Source: Pseudochelatococcus lubricantis (GTDB taxonomy: Bacteria > Pseudomonadota > Alphaproteobacteria > Rhizobiales > Beijerinckiaceae). From it: a stretch of DNA of 64,000 nt. The translations under genes and the position numbers were made by a program. Position 1 is the stretch's first letter. The number at the start of each line of letters is the position of its first letter. Where the stretch lies: NCBI RefSeq assembly GCF_042432495.1, contig NZ_JBHLXC010000001.1, positions 618,489 to 682,488 on the forward strand, given 5' to 3'. The notes beneath the pieces are model-generated. The model was not told the DNA's origin, made no database searches, and saw only the letters and a list, made by a program, of their open reading frames with translations. Positions 16,050 through 24,546 of the stretch are shown one piece after another.

Positions 16050-17360
16050 ATGACTGACATCACGCCCATCCGCACGCAGGCCGAGACCCAGCTTCTGGAC
16101 TATCTGCGGCACCCGCGCTCCGCTCTTCCGGTCGGTGACGGGAGCGTCATCCGCCGTGCCGACGCGATCGCGCGTCTTGAGCGCGAGGGCCTGCCCAACC
16201 GCCGCGTGGAGGAGTGGAAGTACACCGACCTGCGCGCCCTGCTGCGCGAAGCCGCGCCGCCGGCCGAATGCCCTTCCGCCGCGGATATCGCCGAGGCGCG
16301 GGCGCAAGCGCGTGTGTTCGCCGAAGTCGCGGCCGTGCGTCTCGATTTCGTGAACGGCCATCTCGCGGCGCAGGACGCGCCGCCCGCGGGCGTGACGGTG
16401 ATCGGGCTCGCGCAGGCGCTGGCGGAGGAACATCCGGTGCTGTCGAACCTCAACCGCGTCGACGTGGCGGCGGGGAACGCATCCTACGAACTCAACCGGG
16501 CTTTCCTGTCCGACGGCGTCGTCGTGCATGTCGCGGCCGAGCAGGCGGTGGCGCAGCCCCTGCATCTGCGCTTCGTCAACCGCGGCGGCGCGCCGTTCTC
16601 GACCGCGCCGCGCGTTCTCGTGGTGCTGGACAAGCGGACCTCGCTGACCGTGCTGGAATCGCATGAGGGCGACGTCGCGGCCCAGCCCAACAGCGTGGTC
16701 GAGTTCGTGCTCGCCGATGACGCGCAGCTCGAACATGCCCGCGTCAACACCGAGGCAGCGGGGACCATCGCCCTTTCCACTATCACGGCGGTGGTCGGCA
16801 CGCGCGCGGCGTTCCGCTCGGTCAATCTGCATGCTGGCACCTCGGTGTCGCGCCACCAGCTCTTCGTTGCCTACGAGGGCGAGGATGCCCGGGTGACGCT
16901 GGGCGGCGTGACCGTCCTGTCGGGCACCCAGCATGCCGATACGACGCTCGTCGTCGACCACGCCGTGCCGGGCGGCGAGAGCCGGGAGCTGTTCAAGACC
17001 GTCATCGACGGCGAGGCGAAGGGCGTGTTTCAGGGCAAGATCGTCGTGCGGCCGGACGCGCAGAAGACTGACGGGCGGATGATGTCGGCGGCGCTGCTGC
17101 TCTCGCCCGACGCGACGATGAACAACAAGCCGGAACTCGAAATCTGGGCCGACGACGTGCAATGCGCGCATGGCGCGACCTGCGGCGAACTCGATGACGA
17201 ACTGCTGTTCTACCTGACGGCGCGCGGCTTGCCGCGCGAGGAGGCGGAAGCCCTGCTGCTGCAGGCCTTTATCGGCGAGGCTCTCGAACTCGTGACCGAC
17301 GAGGCCATACGCGAAGCGATGACCGGTCTTGCGATAGACAGGCTTGCCAAGCTTGCATAA
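16050..17360 (+). CDS. sufD: Fe-S cluster assembly protein SufD
   Basis: A 436-residue partner of SufB in the SufBC2D complex. The N-terminal RRVEEWKYTDLRALL segment is the typical SufD wording. The C-terminal VQCAHGATCGELDDELLFYL block carries the conserved cysteine/histidine that contributes to the cluster site (C358/H360 in E. coli). The length is normal. It lies between sufC and sufS with short spacing. Confidence 0.97.
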   Translation: MTDITPIRTQAETQLLDYLRHPRSALPVGDGSVIRRADAIARLEREGLPNRRVEEWKYTDLRALLREAAPPAECPSAADIAEARAQARVFAEVAAVRLDFVNGHLAAQDAPPAGVTVIGLAQALAEEHPVLSNLNRVDVAAGNASYELNRAFLSDGVVVHVAAEQAVAQPLHLRFVNRGGAPFSTAPRVLVVLDKRTSLTVLESHEGDVAAQPNSVVEFVLADDAQLEHARVNTEAAGTIALSTITAVVGTRAAFRSVNLHAGTSVSRHQLFVAYEGEDARVTLGGVTVLSGTQHADTTLVVDHAVPGGESRELFKTVIDGEAKGVFQGKIVVRPDAQKTDGRMMSAALLLSPDATMNNKPELEIWADDVQCAHGATCGELDDELLFYLTARGLPREEAEALLLQAFIGEALELVTDEAIREAMTGLAIDRLAKLA

Positions 17361-17422
17361 ATGTATGTCCATGAACGGAGTGTGCGCCGCACCATCGGAC
17401 AGCGGCGCGGAACGAGGGACAG

Positions 17423-18664
17423 ATGACCAGCGCGGTGACGAGCGGCAGTTATGATGTGGAGGCGGTGCGCCGGGACTTTCCGATTCTCGCGCGGGAGGTC
17501 TACGGCAAGCCGCTCGTCTATCTGGACAGCGCCGCATCCGCGCAGAAACCGCGCTCCGTCATCGATGCCATGAGCCGCGTTTATGAGCATGAGTACGCCA
17601 ACGTGCACCGGGGGCTGCACTTCCTCGCCAACGCTGCGACCGAGGCGTTCGAGGCCGCGCGCGAGACCGTGCGCGGCTTCCTCAACGCGGGCAGCACGGA
17701 CGAGATCGTGTTCACCCGCTCCGCGACGGAGGCGATCAATCTCGTCGCCGACACGTTCGGGCGCGCGCATGTCGGCGAGGGCGACGAGATCGTCGTTTCC
17801 ATCCTGGAGCACCATTCCAACATCGTGCCGTGGCATTTCCTGCGCGAGCGCAAGGGCGCCGTGCTGAAATGGGCGCCGGTGGACGACGACGGCAATTTCC
17901 TGCTCGATGAGTTCGAGGCGCTGCTGACGCCGCGTACGAAGATCGTGGCCGTGTCGCACATGTCGAACGTGCTCGGCACCATCCTGCCGATCCGGGACAT
18001 CGTGCGCATCGCCCATTCCCGCGGCATCCCGGTGCTGGTCGACGGCAGCCAGGGCGCGGTGCACCTGCCGGTCGATGTGCGCGAACTCGATGCCGATTTT
18101 TATGTCTTCACCGGCCACAAGGTCTACGGCCCCACGGGCATCGGCGTGCTCTACGGCAAGACGCAATGGCTGGAGAGCCTGCCGCCGTTCAACGGCGGCG
18201 GCGAGATGATCGAGAGCGTTACGCTCGATACCGTTACTTACAACACGCCGCCGCATCGTTTCGAGGCCGGCACGCCGCCCATCGTGGAAGCGGTCGGGCT
18301 TGCGGAGGCGATCCACTATATCGATCGCCTCGGCCGCAACACCATTCTCAACCACGAGGAGCAGTTGCGCGACTACGCGATGCAGCAGGTGGGCGGGATC
18401 AATTCCATCCGCATCATCGGGCGAGCGCGTGACAAGGGCGCGATCCTGTCCTTCGAGATGCGGGGCGCGCATCCGCACGATGTCGCGACCGTCATCGACC
18501 GCGCGGGCGTGGCCGTGCGCGCCGGCACCCACTGCGCCCAGCCGCTGCTGGCCCGCTTCGGCACGACGGCAACATGCCGCGCCTCCTTCGCCCTGTACAA
18601 CACGCGCGAAGAGGTGGACATTCTGGTCGAGGCGCTGAAAAAGGCGGAACAGCTTTTCGCCTGA
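17423..18664 (+). CDS. sufS: Cysteine desulfurase SufS
   Basis: A 413-residue group II cysteine desulfurase that supplies sulfur to SufBCD, normally via SufE or SufU. The PLP lysine lies in FTGHKVYGPTGIGVLYG, and the catalytic cysteine in RAGTHCAQPLL, the extended loop typical of SufS. N-terminal PLVYLDSAASAQKP is standard. No sufE or sufU is in the window, so its activator would be encoded elsewhere. The co-occurrence with an IscS-like enzyme in one operon is typical for Rhizobiales. Confidence 0.97.
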   Translation: MTSAVTSGSYDVEAVRRDFPILAREVYGKPLVYLDSAASAQKPRSVIDAMSRVYEHEYANVHRGLHFLANAATEAFEAARETVRGFLNAGSTDEIVFTRSATEAINLVADTFGRAHVGEGDEIVVSILEHHSNIVPWHFLRERKGAVLKWAPVDDDGNFLLDEFEALLTPRTKIVAVSHMSNVLGTILPIRDIVRIAHSRGIPVLVDGSQGAVHLPVDVRELDADFYVFTGHKVYGPTGIGVLYGKTQWLESLPPFNGGGEMIESVTLDTVTYNTPPHRFEAGTPPIVEAVGLAEAIHYIDRLGRNTILNHEEQLRDYAMQQVGGINSIRIIGRARDKGAILSFEMRGAHPHDVATVIDRAGVAVRAGTHCAQPLLARFGTTATCRASFALYNTREEVDILVEALKKAEQLFA

Positions 18665-18681
18665 CCATTCGGGAGAGTTTC

Positions 18682-19053
18682 GTGAGCGACAAGGACAACA
18701 GCACCGCCCCCGGCACGCCCGCACCCCCGGCCCTGCCTGAAGGCGAGATCGAGCGGCTGACCGAGGATATCATCGCGGCGCTGAAAACGGTTTTCGACCC
18801 CGAGATTCCGGTAGACATTTATGAACTCGGCCTGATCTACAGGGTCGATATCAGCGACGACCGTCATATCGAGATCGACATGACGCTCACCGCCCCCGGT
18901 TGCCCGGTTGCCGGCGACATGCCGGGCTGGGTCGAGAACGCCGTCGGCTCCATCCACGGCGTGCAGGGCGTAACCGTCAACATGGTGTTCGATCCGCCGT
19001 GGGATCAGAGCCGCATGTCCGACGAGGCCCGCGTCGCGCTCGACATGTGGTGA
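18682..19053 (+). CDS. SUF-associated DUF59/MIP18 protein (SufT-like)
   Basis: A 123-residue MIP18-family protein (DUF59), linked to Fe-S protein maturation. DPEIPVDIYELGLIYRVDI and MTLTAPGCPVAGDMPGWVE are the conserved blocks, including the single conserved cysteine in GCPVA. The start is GTG at 18682, with GGGAG seven bases upstream; the gene begins 17 bases after sufS. In Staphylococcus SufT relatives are needed for full Fe-S protein activity under high demand. The first 20 residues are Pro/Ala-rich and not conserved. Confidence 0.93.
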   Translation: MSDKDNSTAPGTPAPPALPEGEIERLTEDIIAALKTVFDPEIPVDIYELGLIYRVDISDDRHIEIDMTLTAPGCPVAGDMPGWVENAVGSIHGVQGVTVNMVFDPPWDQSRMSDEARVALDMW

Positions 19054-19142
19054 CGCTCTCGACGGCGCGGACAATCGATCCTATTTATGAAGATGAAGCG
19101 TCTTTATGCAGGGCCTTGAACCCTGAACGAAGGATCATGGCA

Positions 19143-19565
19143 ATGATATCGTCCACCGGCCCCGCGTCGGCTCCCCTCAGGAAGCGCCCCCGATTTCAGG
19201 TGCTCACGCTCACCGAAGCGGCGGCGGAGCGGCTGCGGGAAATCATCGACAATGCGGACAGGCCCATCGCCGCTGTGCGCCTCGGCGTGAAGAAGGGCGG
19301 CTGCGCGGGCATGGAATACACCATGGAATACGCCGAGGGCATCGCGCCCGGCGAGGACGTGGTGGAAGACAAGGGCGTGAAGCTCGTCGTCGACCCGAAG
19401 GCGGTGCTGTTCCTGCTCGGGACGGAAATGGACTTCAGGATCGATAAGCTGTCGTCCGGCTTCGTCTTCAACAACCCGAACCAGACGTCCGCCTGCGGCT
19501 GCGGGGAGTCGGTGGAGATCAAGCCCGCCTCTCCCGAGGCGCTGGCGCAGGCCGGGCTGGCGTGA
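19143..19565 (+). CDS. sufA: A-type Fe-S carrier SufA/IscA
   Basis: A 140-residue A-type carrier that receives clusters from SufBCD and hands them to target proteins. The three ligand cysteines are present: KKGGCAGMEY and the C-terminal SACGCGES. LTLTEAAAERLREII opens the domain, after an N-terminal extension of about 20 residues. I place the start at ATG 19143 because AGGA at 19131-19134 has better spacing to it than to the ATG at 19137. It ends the SUF operon and is convergent with the DUF1223 gene. Confidence 0.94.
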   Translation: MISSTGPASAPLRKRPRFQVLTLTEAAAERLREIIDNADRPIAAVRLGVKKGGCAGMEYTMEYAEGIAPGEDVVEDKGVKLVVDPKAVLFLLGTEMDFRIDKLSSGFVFNNPNQTSACGCGESVEIKPASPEALAQAGLA

Positions 19566-19719
19566 ATGGCGAGCCTCGCGGGGTCGGCTGGCCGGTGATT
19601 TTACCCGCTGCTGCGTTGCCGATCCTCGCCGATGTAACCAGCATCGACGGCGTTCGGCGTGTTGCAGGATGACCAAAATCCCTCGGCCATCCTCAACGCG
19701 GAGGTTTTGTGAGGGGTTC

Positions 19720-20547
19720 TTATTGCGGCATGAGGAAAGTGGCCGCGCCGAGCATCCGCCCGGGGGCGGAGGGATCACCGCTTTGCACGAGAATCGCGAA
19801 GCCGTCCGTCTTGTCGGGCAGCGCCTCGCCGTGCGTGAGGTCGAACGTCATCGGCGTTCCGGGCCGCGATTCGGCGGGCATGGCGCCCAGCGGAATGAGG
19901 TCGCGCGCCACGTTGATATATTCCAGCTTGCGGCCGGTGTTCTCGCCACCCTCGACGCTCACCGTCCGCTCCCGGTAGAATGGCGCGAGCACCACTGTGG
20001 CGCGCTCGCGCGGGAAATCCTCTCCGGGCAGGATGGTGATGTGGAAGCCGCGGTCATCCCGGACGATGGCGACCCCCACCGGCAACCGGCGCTGTGACTC
20101 CACCGCGAGCGTGGCAAGCGTCTTCTTCAGCGCCTTCTCATCGGAGCCGACCATATGCGCCACGCCGTTGACGACGGCCTGCGGCGTGTAGATCCCGCGC
20201 GCACCCCTCAGCTTGGCATAGATGCGCTGGCGCCAGGTGAACTTCTCGTTGGCGAGCGTGTCGCGCCAGCCCAGATAGTCCCAGCAGGTGACGGGGAGTG
20301 TGAGCACGACGATGCTGCTGTCGCGCGCGTAGTCGCACATCAGCCGGTCGGCGGGGGGGCACGAGGCGCAGCCTTGGCTTGTGAACAGCTCCACCACGGC
20401 GCGCGTGTGGCCGGGCGGTGCGGTTTGCTGGGCGGAGGCGGGATGCGGCAGAAGCAGCCCGACGCCCAGCAGGCCGCCGATAAGCATGCCGGCGGAGAAC
20501 CGCAGAGGTTCTGAGAGGCGCGTGCGGCGGGAAAGCGGTGAGGCCAT
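19720..20547 (-). CDS. Exported DUF1223 thioredoxin-fold protein
   Basis: A 275-residue DUF1223 protein. After a basic N-terminus and a hydrophobic stretch (MLIGGLLGVGLLLPHPASA) comes the family motif VELFTSQGCASCPPAD, with a CxxC pair in a thioredoxin-like setting. Other conserved blocks are LPVTCWDYLGWRD and YTPQAVVNG. It is presumably periplasmic and redox-active, but no function is known for the family. The ATG at 20545-20547 has CAGGAAAG in front. An upstream extension to 20736 would remove the signal peptide from the N-terminus, so I reject it. Confidence 0.9.
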   Translation of the reverse strand: MASPLSRRTRLSEPLRFSAGMLIGGLLGVGLLLPHPASAQQTAPPGHTRAVVELFTSQGCASCPPADRLMCDYARDSSIVVLTLPVTCWDYLGWRDTLANEKFTWRQRIYAKLRGARGIYTPQAVVNGVAHMVGSDEKALKKTLATLAVESQRRLPVGVAIVRDDRGFHITILPGEDFPRERATVVLAPFYRERTVSVEGGENTGRKLEYINVARDLIPLGAMPAESRPGTPMTFDLTHGEALPDKTDGFAILVQSGDPSAPGRMLGAATFLMPQ

Positions 20548-20654
20548 TTCTTTCCTGAGGCTTGCAGGGGGCTTGTTCTTGCAGGGGCTCTTCCCGACAG
20601 GGATTCGTTCCTGGCGGCCAGTGAACAGCAACACGACGCGGAAGGAAAGTAACG

Positions 20655-21638
20655 TTAGGGTGACGGCTGCGGCGCCGGTGCGGCGGCCACCGCCGCCGTG
20701 GCCGGCGTGCGCCAACGGCGATGCATCCACAGCCATTGTTCGGGATACTCGCGCACCCAGCCTTCCACCACCGCCGTCATCGCCGCCATGGCGCCGGCGG
20801 GGTCGACATGCCCCTCCGCATCGCGGGGCAGGTCGAGCGGCGGCGTCAGTTCGAGGCGGAAACGATGGCCGGGCAGGCGAATCACCCGCACGCCATGCAC
20901 CGGACAGTCGAACCGGCGCGCGAATTTCCCCAGGATCGGATTGGTGAGGGCGGGGCGGCCGAAAAATGGCACCGCGATGCCGCGCGTGAAGTGCTGGTCG
21001 ATCAGCATGCCGAGATGGCCGCCCTTCTCCAGCACGTTCGACATCACGAAGGCCGCCCCCTGCCGCGCGGCCTCCAGATTGCCCATGGTGCGGGAGCGCA
21101 CCTCATGCACCGCCCGCGCCACGGCCGGATCGTTGGGGGCGCGGAAGATCGCGGTGGTGTCGAGGCCGTAGCGGCTGGCGCAGATCGCAGGCAGTTCCCA
21201 GTTGCCCAGATGCGCCGAGAAGACGATGCCCGGCTTGCCGTCGTCGCGCAGCGCGATGAAATGCTCGATGCCGACGACTTCGGTGCGCGCATCCGGTTTG
21301 GGGGCGAAGTAGTCGTAGTCGAACAGCGTGTCGAGATGCGCGTATTCGGCGCCCGTGCGGCCCAGGTTTTCCCACGCGCCGAGCGCGATTTCCCGCACCC
21401 GCGCCTCATCCGCATCGGGAAAGGCGGCGCGGATGTTGGCGAGTGCAACCCTGTGCACCGACAGCAGCGGGCCGACCGCACGCGCCACCGTGCCGCCCAG
21501 GTCGCTGGCGCGGTCTGGCCCCAGCAGGCGCAGCAGGCCGAACACCCCCCGAACGGCCCCCACCATCGCGATTTCCGCGAGGGAGGAGCGCAGTTTCCTG
21601 ACGGCCGCAGAGACCGTTTCCACCACACGCAACGCCAA
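20655..21638 (-). CDS. Lipid A biosynthesis acyltransferase, LpxL/HtrB family
   Basis: A 327-residue inner-membrane acyltransferase adding a secondary fatty acid to Kdo-lipid A. The H-x4-E/D catalytic motif is SAHLGNWELPA, followed by ATIFR-like AIFRAPNDP and the GMLIDQHFTRG and VPFFGRPA blocks. The C-terminal YPEQWLWMHRRWR is the family ending. The start is TTG at 21638, supported by GGAGG ten bases upstream. It is on the same strand as the DUF1223 gene but separated from it by ~107 bases. The acyl chain cannot be predicted; the best relatives are often called lauroyl acyltransferases. Confidence 0.93.
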   Translation of the reverse strand: MALRVVETVSAAVRKLRSSLAEIAMVGAVRGVFGLLRLLGPDRASDLGGTVARAVGPLLSVHRVALANIRAAFPDADEARVREIALGAWENLGRTGAEYAHLDTLFDYDYFAPKPDARTEVVGIEHFIALRDDGKPGIVFSAHLGNWELPAICASRYGLDTTAIFRAPNDPAVARAVHEVRSRTMGNLEAARQGAAFVMSNVLEKGGHLGMLIDQHFTRGIAVPFFGRPALTNPILGKFARRFDCPVHGVRVIRLPGHRFRLELTPPLDLPRDAEGHVDPAGAMAAMTAVVEGWVREYPEQWLWMHRRWRTPATAAVAAAPAPQPSP

Positions 21639-21864
21639 AGCTTACACCACCTCCGGGGTTGGCGCCGGCACCACGCACGGCCCACCGGACTGCCGCTTGT
21701 CAGAGCGTCCGTCCGTCAAACGAAATCGGCCGTTCGTCAAGAGTTCACCTCGACGAAAGAATCGCGGAGCGTTGTCCGATCCCGATGGACCGGATATCGT
21801 TCCGGGCATGCCGGCGCAAGTTCAAACAGGCGCGGGACCGGGCAGGCATTGGCGCGTCGTGGAG

Positions 21865-22545
21865 TCAGGCCCGCCTGATCCGGCGGTTGACGCGGCGGGC
21901 GAGGTAGTCGCCGGCGCTTTGCACCGCCTGCACCATCACGATCAGCACCACGACGACCATGAACATGACTTCCGGCATGAAGCGCTGGTAGCCGTAGCGG
22001 ATGCCGAGATCGCCGAGCCCGCCGCCGCCGACCACGCCCACGATGGCCGAATAGCCGATCAGGCTGACGACGGCGAGCGTGAGGCCGAGCACGATGCCGG
22101 GCAATGCCTCCGGCACCAGCACCTTGCGCACGATCTGCAGCGGGCTTGCACCCATGGCGCGCGCGGCCTCGATCAGCCCCTGGTCGACCTCGCGCACGGC
22201 ACTCTCCACGAGACGGGCGACGAAGGGAAAGGCGGCGACTGTGAGCGGCACCACGGCGGCGGTGGTGCCGATCGACGTGCCGGCGACCAGCCGGGTGAAC
22301 GGGATGATCGACACCGCGAGGATGATGAACGGCGTCGAGCGCAGCGCGTTCGCCACCGCGCCGACGACGCCGTTGGCGAGGGGCGCCGCGAACAGCTCGC
22401 CGCGCTGGCTCGTGGCGAGGAAGATGCCGAGCGGCATGCCGATCAGCGAGGCCGCCAGCGACGACAGCGCCACCATGTAGAGCGTGTCCCACGTCGCGCC
22501 GCCCACAAGGCGCAGGATGTCAAGCGAAAGCGCTGGCAGGGACAT
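21865..22545 (-). CDS. metI: D-methionine ABC transporter permease MetI
   Basis: A 226-residue inner-membrane permease with about five helices. The EAA loop reads IEAARAMGASPLQIVRKVL, and the N-terminal TLYMVALSS, GMPLGI and RSTPFIIL segments are typical of MetI. It imports methionine together with MetN. Its start (ATG 22545) lies inside the 3' end of metN, a 26-base overlap that implies translational coupling. No substrate-binding MetQ follows; the next gene downstream is a lipid A acyltransferase. Confidence 0.94.
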   Translation of the reverse strand: MSLPALSLDILRLVGGATWDTLYMVALSSLAASLIGMPLGIFLATSQRGELFAAPLANGVVGAVANALRSTPFIILAVSIIPFTRLVAGTSIGTTAAVVPLTVAAFPFVARLVESAVREVDQGLIEAARAMGASPLQIVRKVLVPEALPGIVLGLTLAVVSLIGYSAIVGVVGGGGLGDLGIRYGYQRFMPEVMFMVVVVLIVMVQAVQSAGDYLARRVNRRIRRA

Positions 22546-23647
22546 AGCCGAGAACCTCCGTATCGAGATCGCGCGCGGCGAGGAAGGAGACGAACCTCTC
22601 CGACAGGTCCCGGCCGCCCGGCACGCCGACGATGAGCACGCCGAACGGCTTGCCGCCAATGGCGTCGATGGTGCCTCCGAGGATGTTCACATCGATGTCC
22701 AGCTCCCGCGAGACCTGCGCCAGCACGGGATGGGTGGCGAAGCGCCCGCGGAAGATGATGCGAATCACGGTCTCCATGCCCGGCGCGTCCTCGTGCGCCA
22801 GACGGTCGGCCACAAAGGACGGCGGTGCCCGTCCCGTTTCGGCGGCGAGGAACGAGCGCGTGGTCGGATGCTGCGGCCGGGTGAAAACGTCGAAGACATC
22901 GCCCTGCTCGACGACGCGGCCGCCATCGAGCACAGCCATTTGCTGCGCGATGGCCCGAATCACGGCCATCTCGTGGGTGATCAGCAGGATGGTGACGCCG
23001 AGTTCCCGGTTGATGGCCGACAGCAGAGACAGAATGGAATGCGTCGTCTCCGGGTCCAGCGCGGACGTCGCCTCGTCCGACAGCAGCACCTTCGGATTGG
23101 TCGCGAGCGCGCGGGCGATGCCGACGCGCTGCTTCTGCCCGCCCGAGAGTTCGGCTGGATAACGGCTGCGCTTGTCGTCGAGGCCGACGAGCGACATCAG
23201 ACGCTCCACCCGCTCGCGAATGACGGGCGCGGCCGCGCCCTCGACTTCGAGCGGCAGGGCGATGTTGTCAAAAACCGTACGCGACGACAGCAGGTTGAAG
23301 TGCTGAAAAATCATGCCGATGTTGCGGCGCACCGCGCGCAGCTTATTTTCCGGCAACCGCGACACGTCAACACCGTCGACGATCACCTGTCCGCTCGTCG
23401 GCTTCTCCAGCCCGTTCACCAGACGAATCAGGGTCGATTTGCCCGCGCCGCTGCGGCCGATCACGCCAAGGACGGAACCGGCCGGCACGTCGAGATCGAT
23501 GTCCGACAGTGCCTCGACCGGTTGGCCGTCCTTGCGCGCCGGAAACTGCTTGCCCACGCCCGCGAGGCGGATGATCGCGGAGCGGCCGGCAACCGCGCCG
23601 CCGGCCGGCGGCTGCGGCGGATGGCCAGGGGAAGGGATGTTCATCAT
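22520..23647 (-). CDS. metN: Methionine ABC transporter ATP-binding protein MetN
   Basis: A 375-residue ATPase of the methionine importer. Walker A is IGRSGAGKST, the signature LSGGQKQRVGIARAL, Walker B LLSDEATSALDPET, and the H-loop LLITHEMAVI. The C-terminal ~80 residues (starting VIRIIFRG) form the NIL regulatory domain that binds methionine and inhibits transport. A Pro/Ala-rich N-terminal extension of ~25 residues is unusual but harmless. It is preceded by a 79-codon gene and, further up, by a predicted SAM-II riboswitch. Confidence 0.96.
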   Translation of the reverse strand: MMNIPSPGHPPQPPAGGAVAGRSAIIRLAGVGKQFPARKDGQPVEALSDIDLDVPAGSVLGVIGRSGAGKSTLIRLVNGLEKPTSGQVIVDGVDVSRLPENKLRAVRRNIGMIFQHFNLLSSRTVFDNIALPLEVEGAAAPVIRERVERLMSLVGLDDKRSRYPAELSGGQKQRVGIARALATNPKVLLSDEATSALDPETTHSILSLLSAINRELGVTILLITHEMAVIRAIAQQMAVLDGGRVVEQGDVFDVFTRPQHPTTRSFLAAETGRAPPSFVADRLAHEDAPGMETVIRIIFRGRFATHPVLAQVSRELDIDVNILGGTIDAIGGKPFGVLIVGVPGGRDLSERFVSFLAARDLDTEVLGYVPASAFA

Positions 23648-23755
23648 CCCCTTCTCCTGACGGAAGCGGAGGCATCTTGCAAGAGGCGGGTTGCGTGCGG
23701 CAAGCGGGCCTCCGGATGGCCGCTTCAGGACCGGCCGACAGGGCCGGACCGGCGA

Positions 23756-23995
23756 TCACGCCGGGATGTAGTCGCTCTCGCTGCCCGCGCGGTGGTTGCC
23801 GCGGGGGCCGGCATCGGCCCGGCGCCTGGCGATGAGCTTGCGCGCAGCGCGCTCGGCAGCCTGCGGATCAGCGAAGATGCGCCCGTCGAGATCGTTGAAT
23901 GCGTTTTCAGACGCATGAAAGCGGTAGCCGTTGGCATCGCGGGCTATGATCCCCGCGGGCTTGCCGGAGATTTCGATCAGGTAATTGTCAAACAT
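23756..23995 (-). CDS. Conserved small hypothetical protein (79 residues)
   Basis: A 79-residue protein beginning MFDNYLIEISGKPAGIIARD and ending with a basic, low-complexity tail. The central NGYRFHASENAFNDLDGRIF and ADPQAAERAARKLI sections look like a small alpha/beta domain with an amphipathic helix. GGGAG a few bases upstream supports the ATG at 23995. I do not recognise a named family. It lies between a SAM-II riboswitch and metN on the same strand, so it is probably part of the methionine regulon; 108 bases separate it from metN. Confidence 0.7.
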   Translation of the reverse strand: MFDNYLIEISGKPAGIIARDANGYRFHASENAFNDLDGRIFADPQAAERAARKLIARRRADAGPRGNHRAGSESDYIPA

Positions 23996-24061
23996 GTCAG
24001 CTCCCACCGGTTCGAACCGGCTTCACCATGCAAATTCAGGACCAGATGAAATGCGGCGCAA

Positions 24062-24208
24062 TCAATGCGGACAGACCGGACATTGCTGCATAGACGCAAG
24101 ACATACGATCGTGACGGCTGCATGAACCGGAGCGGGAGGCACGAGACGCGCCTCTGGTTTTCCGGAGATTTCGTTCCCGAAGGTTGTTGTTGTCGAAGAA
24201 AGTGCCAT
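24062..24208 (-). CDS. Possible 48-residue leader peptide after the SAM-II riboswitch
   Basis: The ATG at 24206-24208 follows AGGAG (24216-24220) at good spacing, about 100 bases after the aptamer. The 48-residue product starts MALSSTTTTFGNE and ends CLASMQQCPVCPH, with three cysteines and one methionine among the last 13 residues. A C-terminal run of sulfur amino acids is what an attenuation-type leader peptide would need. An overlapping frame (23977-24123, 48 codons, no clear ribosome binding site) ends just inside the next gene and could be the real one instead. Both are unproven. Confidence 0.35.
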   Translation of the reverse strand: MALSSTTTTFGNEISGKPEARLVPPAPVHAAVTIVCLASMQQCPVCPH

Positions 24209-24306
24209 GGTGCCTCTCCTGATTGTTGGCGTGCAGGCCTTCCTCAGCCATCCATCGACGATTGCCGGAAAACCCGTGCGCGCAATGACCCCACGAACTT
24301 ACTCGT

Positions 24307-24360
24307 GGCGCTTTAGCGTTTGGTCTCGCGGCGCAAGCTGCGCTTTCAAATCACCGCGGC
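24307..24360 (-). promoter_or_regulatory. SAM-II riboswitch (predicted)
   Basis: On the minus strand the segment begins CCGCGGTGATTTG and ends ACGCTAAAGCGCC. P1 pairs CGCGG with CCGCG. The conserved GUGAUUU loop start and GCUAAA 3' segment match the SAM-II consensus. The GCGC in the loop can pair with GCGC after GCUAAA to form the pseudoknot that binds S-adenosylmethionine. It is ~35 bases after the likely transcription start and leads to a small gene and metNI. SAM binding normally turns expression off. I judged this by eye against the known motif; a covariance search is the proper test. Confidence 0.78.
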
Positions 24361-24394
24361 TCGCGGGCAGCGCCGTGTCGACGCGCTTCGCGAA

Positions 24395-24470
24395 CACCCT
24401 CTATATCGCGCACCAATCCGCTCTTGTCAATAAAATATAAAATCAATAGAATTAATAAAATAACTTTCCG
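24395..24470 (-). promoter_or_regulatory. Promoter of the riboswitch-metNI transcript
   Basis: TTGACA (minus strand, 24430-24425) is followed after 17 bases by GATATA (24407-24402). Immediately upstream on the minus strand is an A/T-only stretch (24431-24462) that would serve as an UP element. Transcription would start near 24395 and run through the SAM-II aptamer. Confidence 0.6.
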
Positions 24471-24546
24471 ACAGACGAATAATTCGCTTGTGCAGCAATA
24501 TCTTGAGGGATTCCAATGTGCGTTTCGCGGTCGCGGAATGACCATT

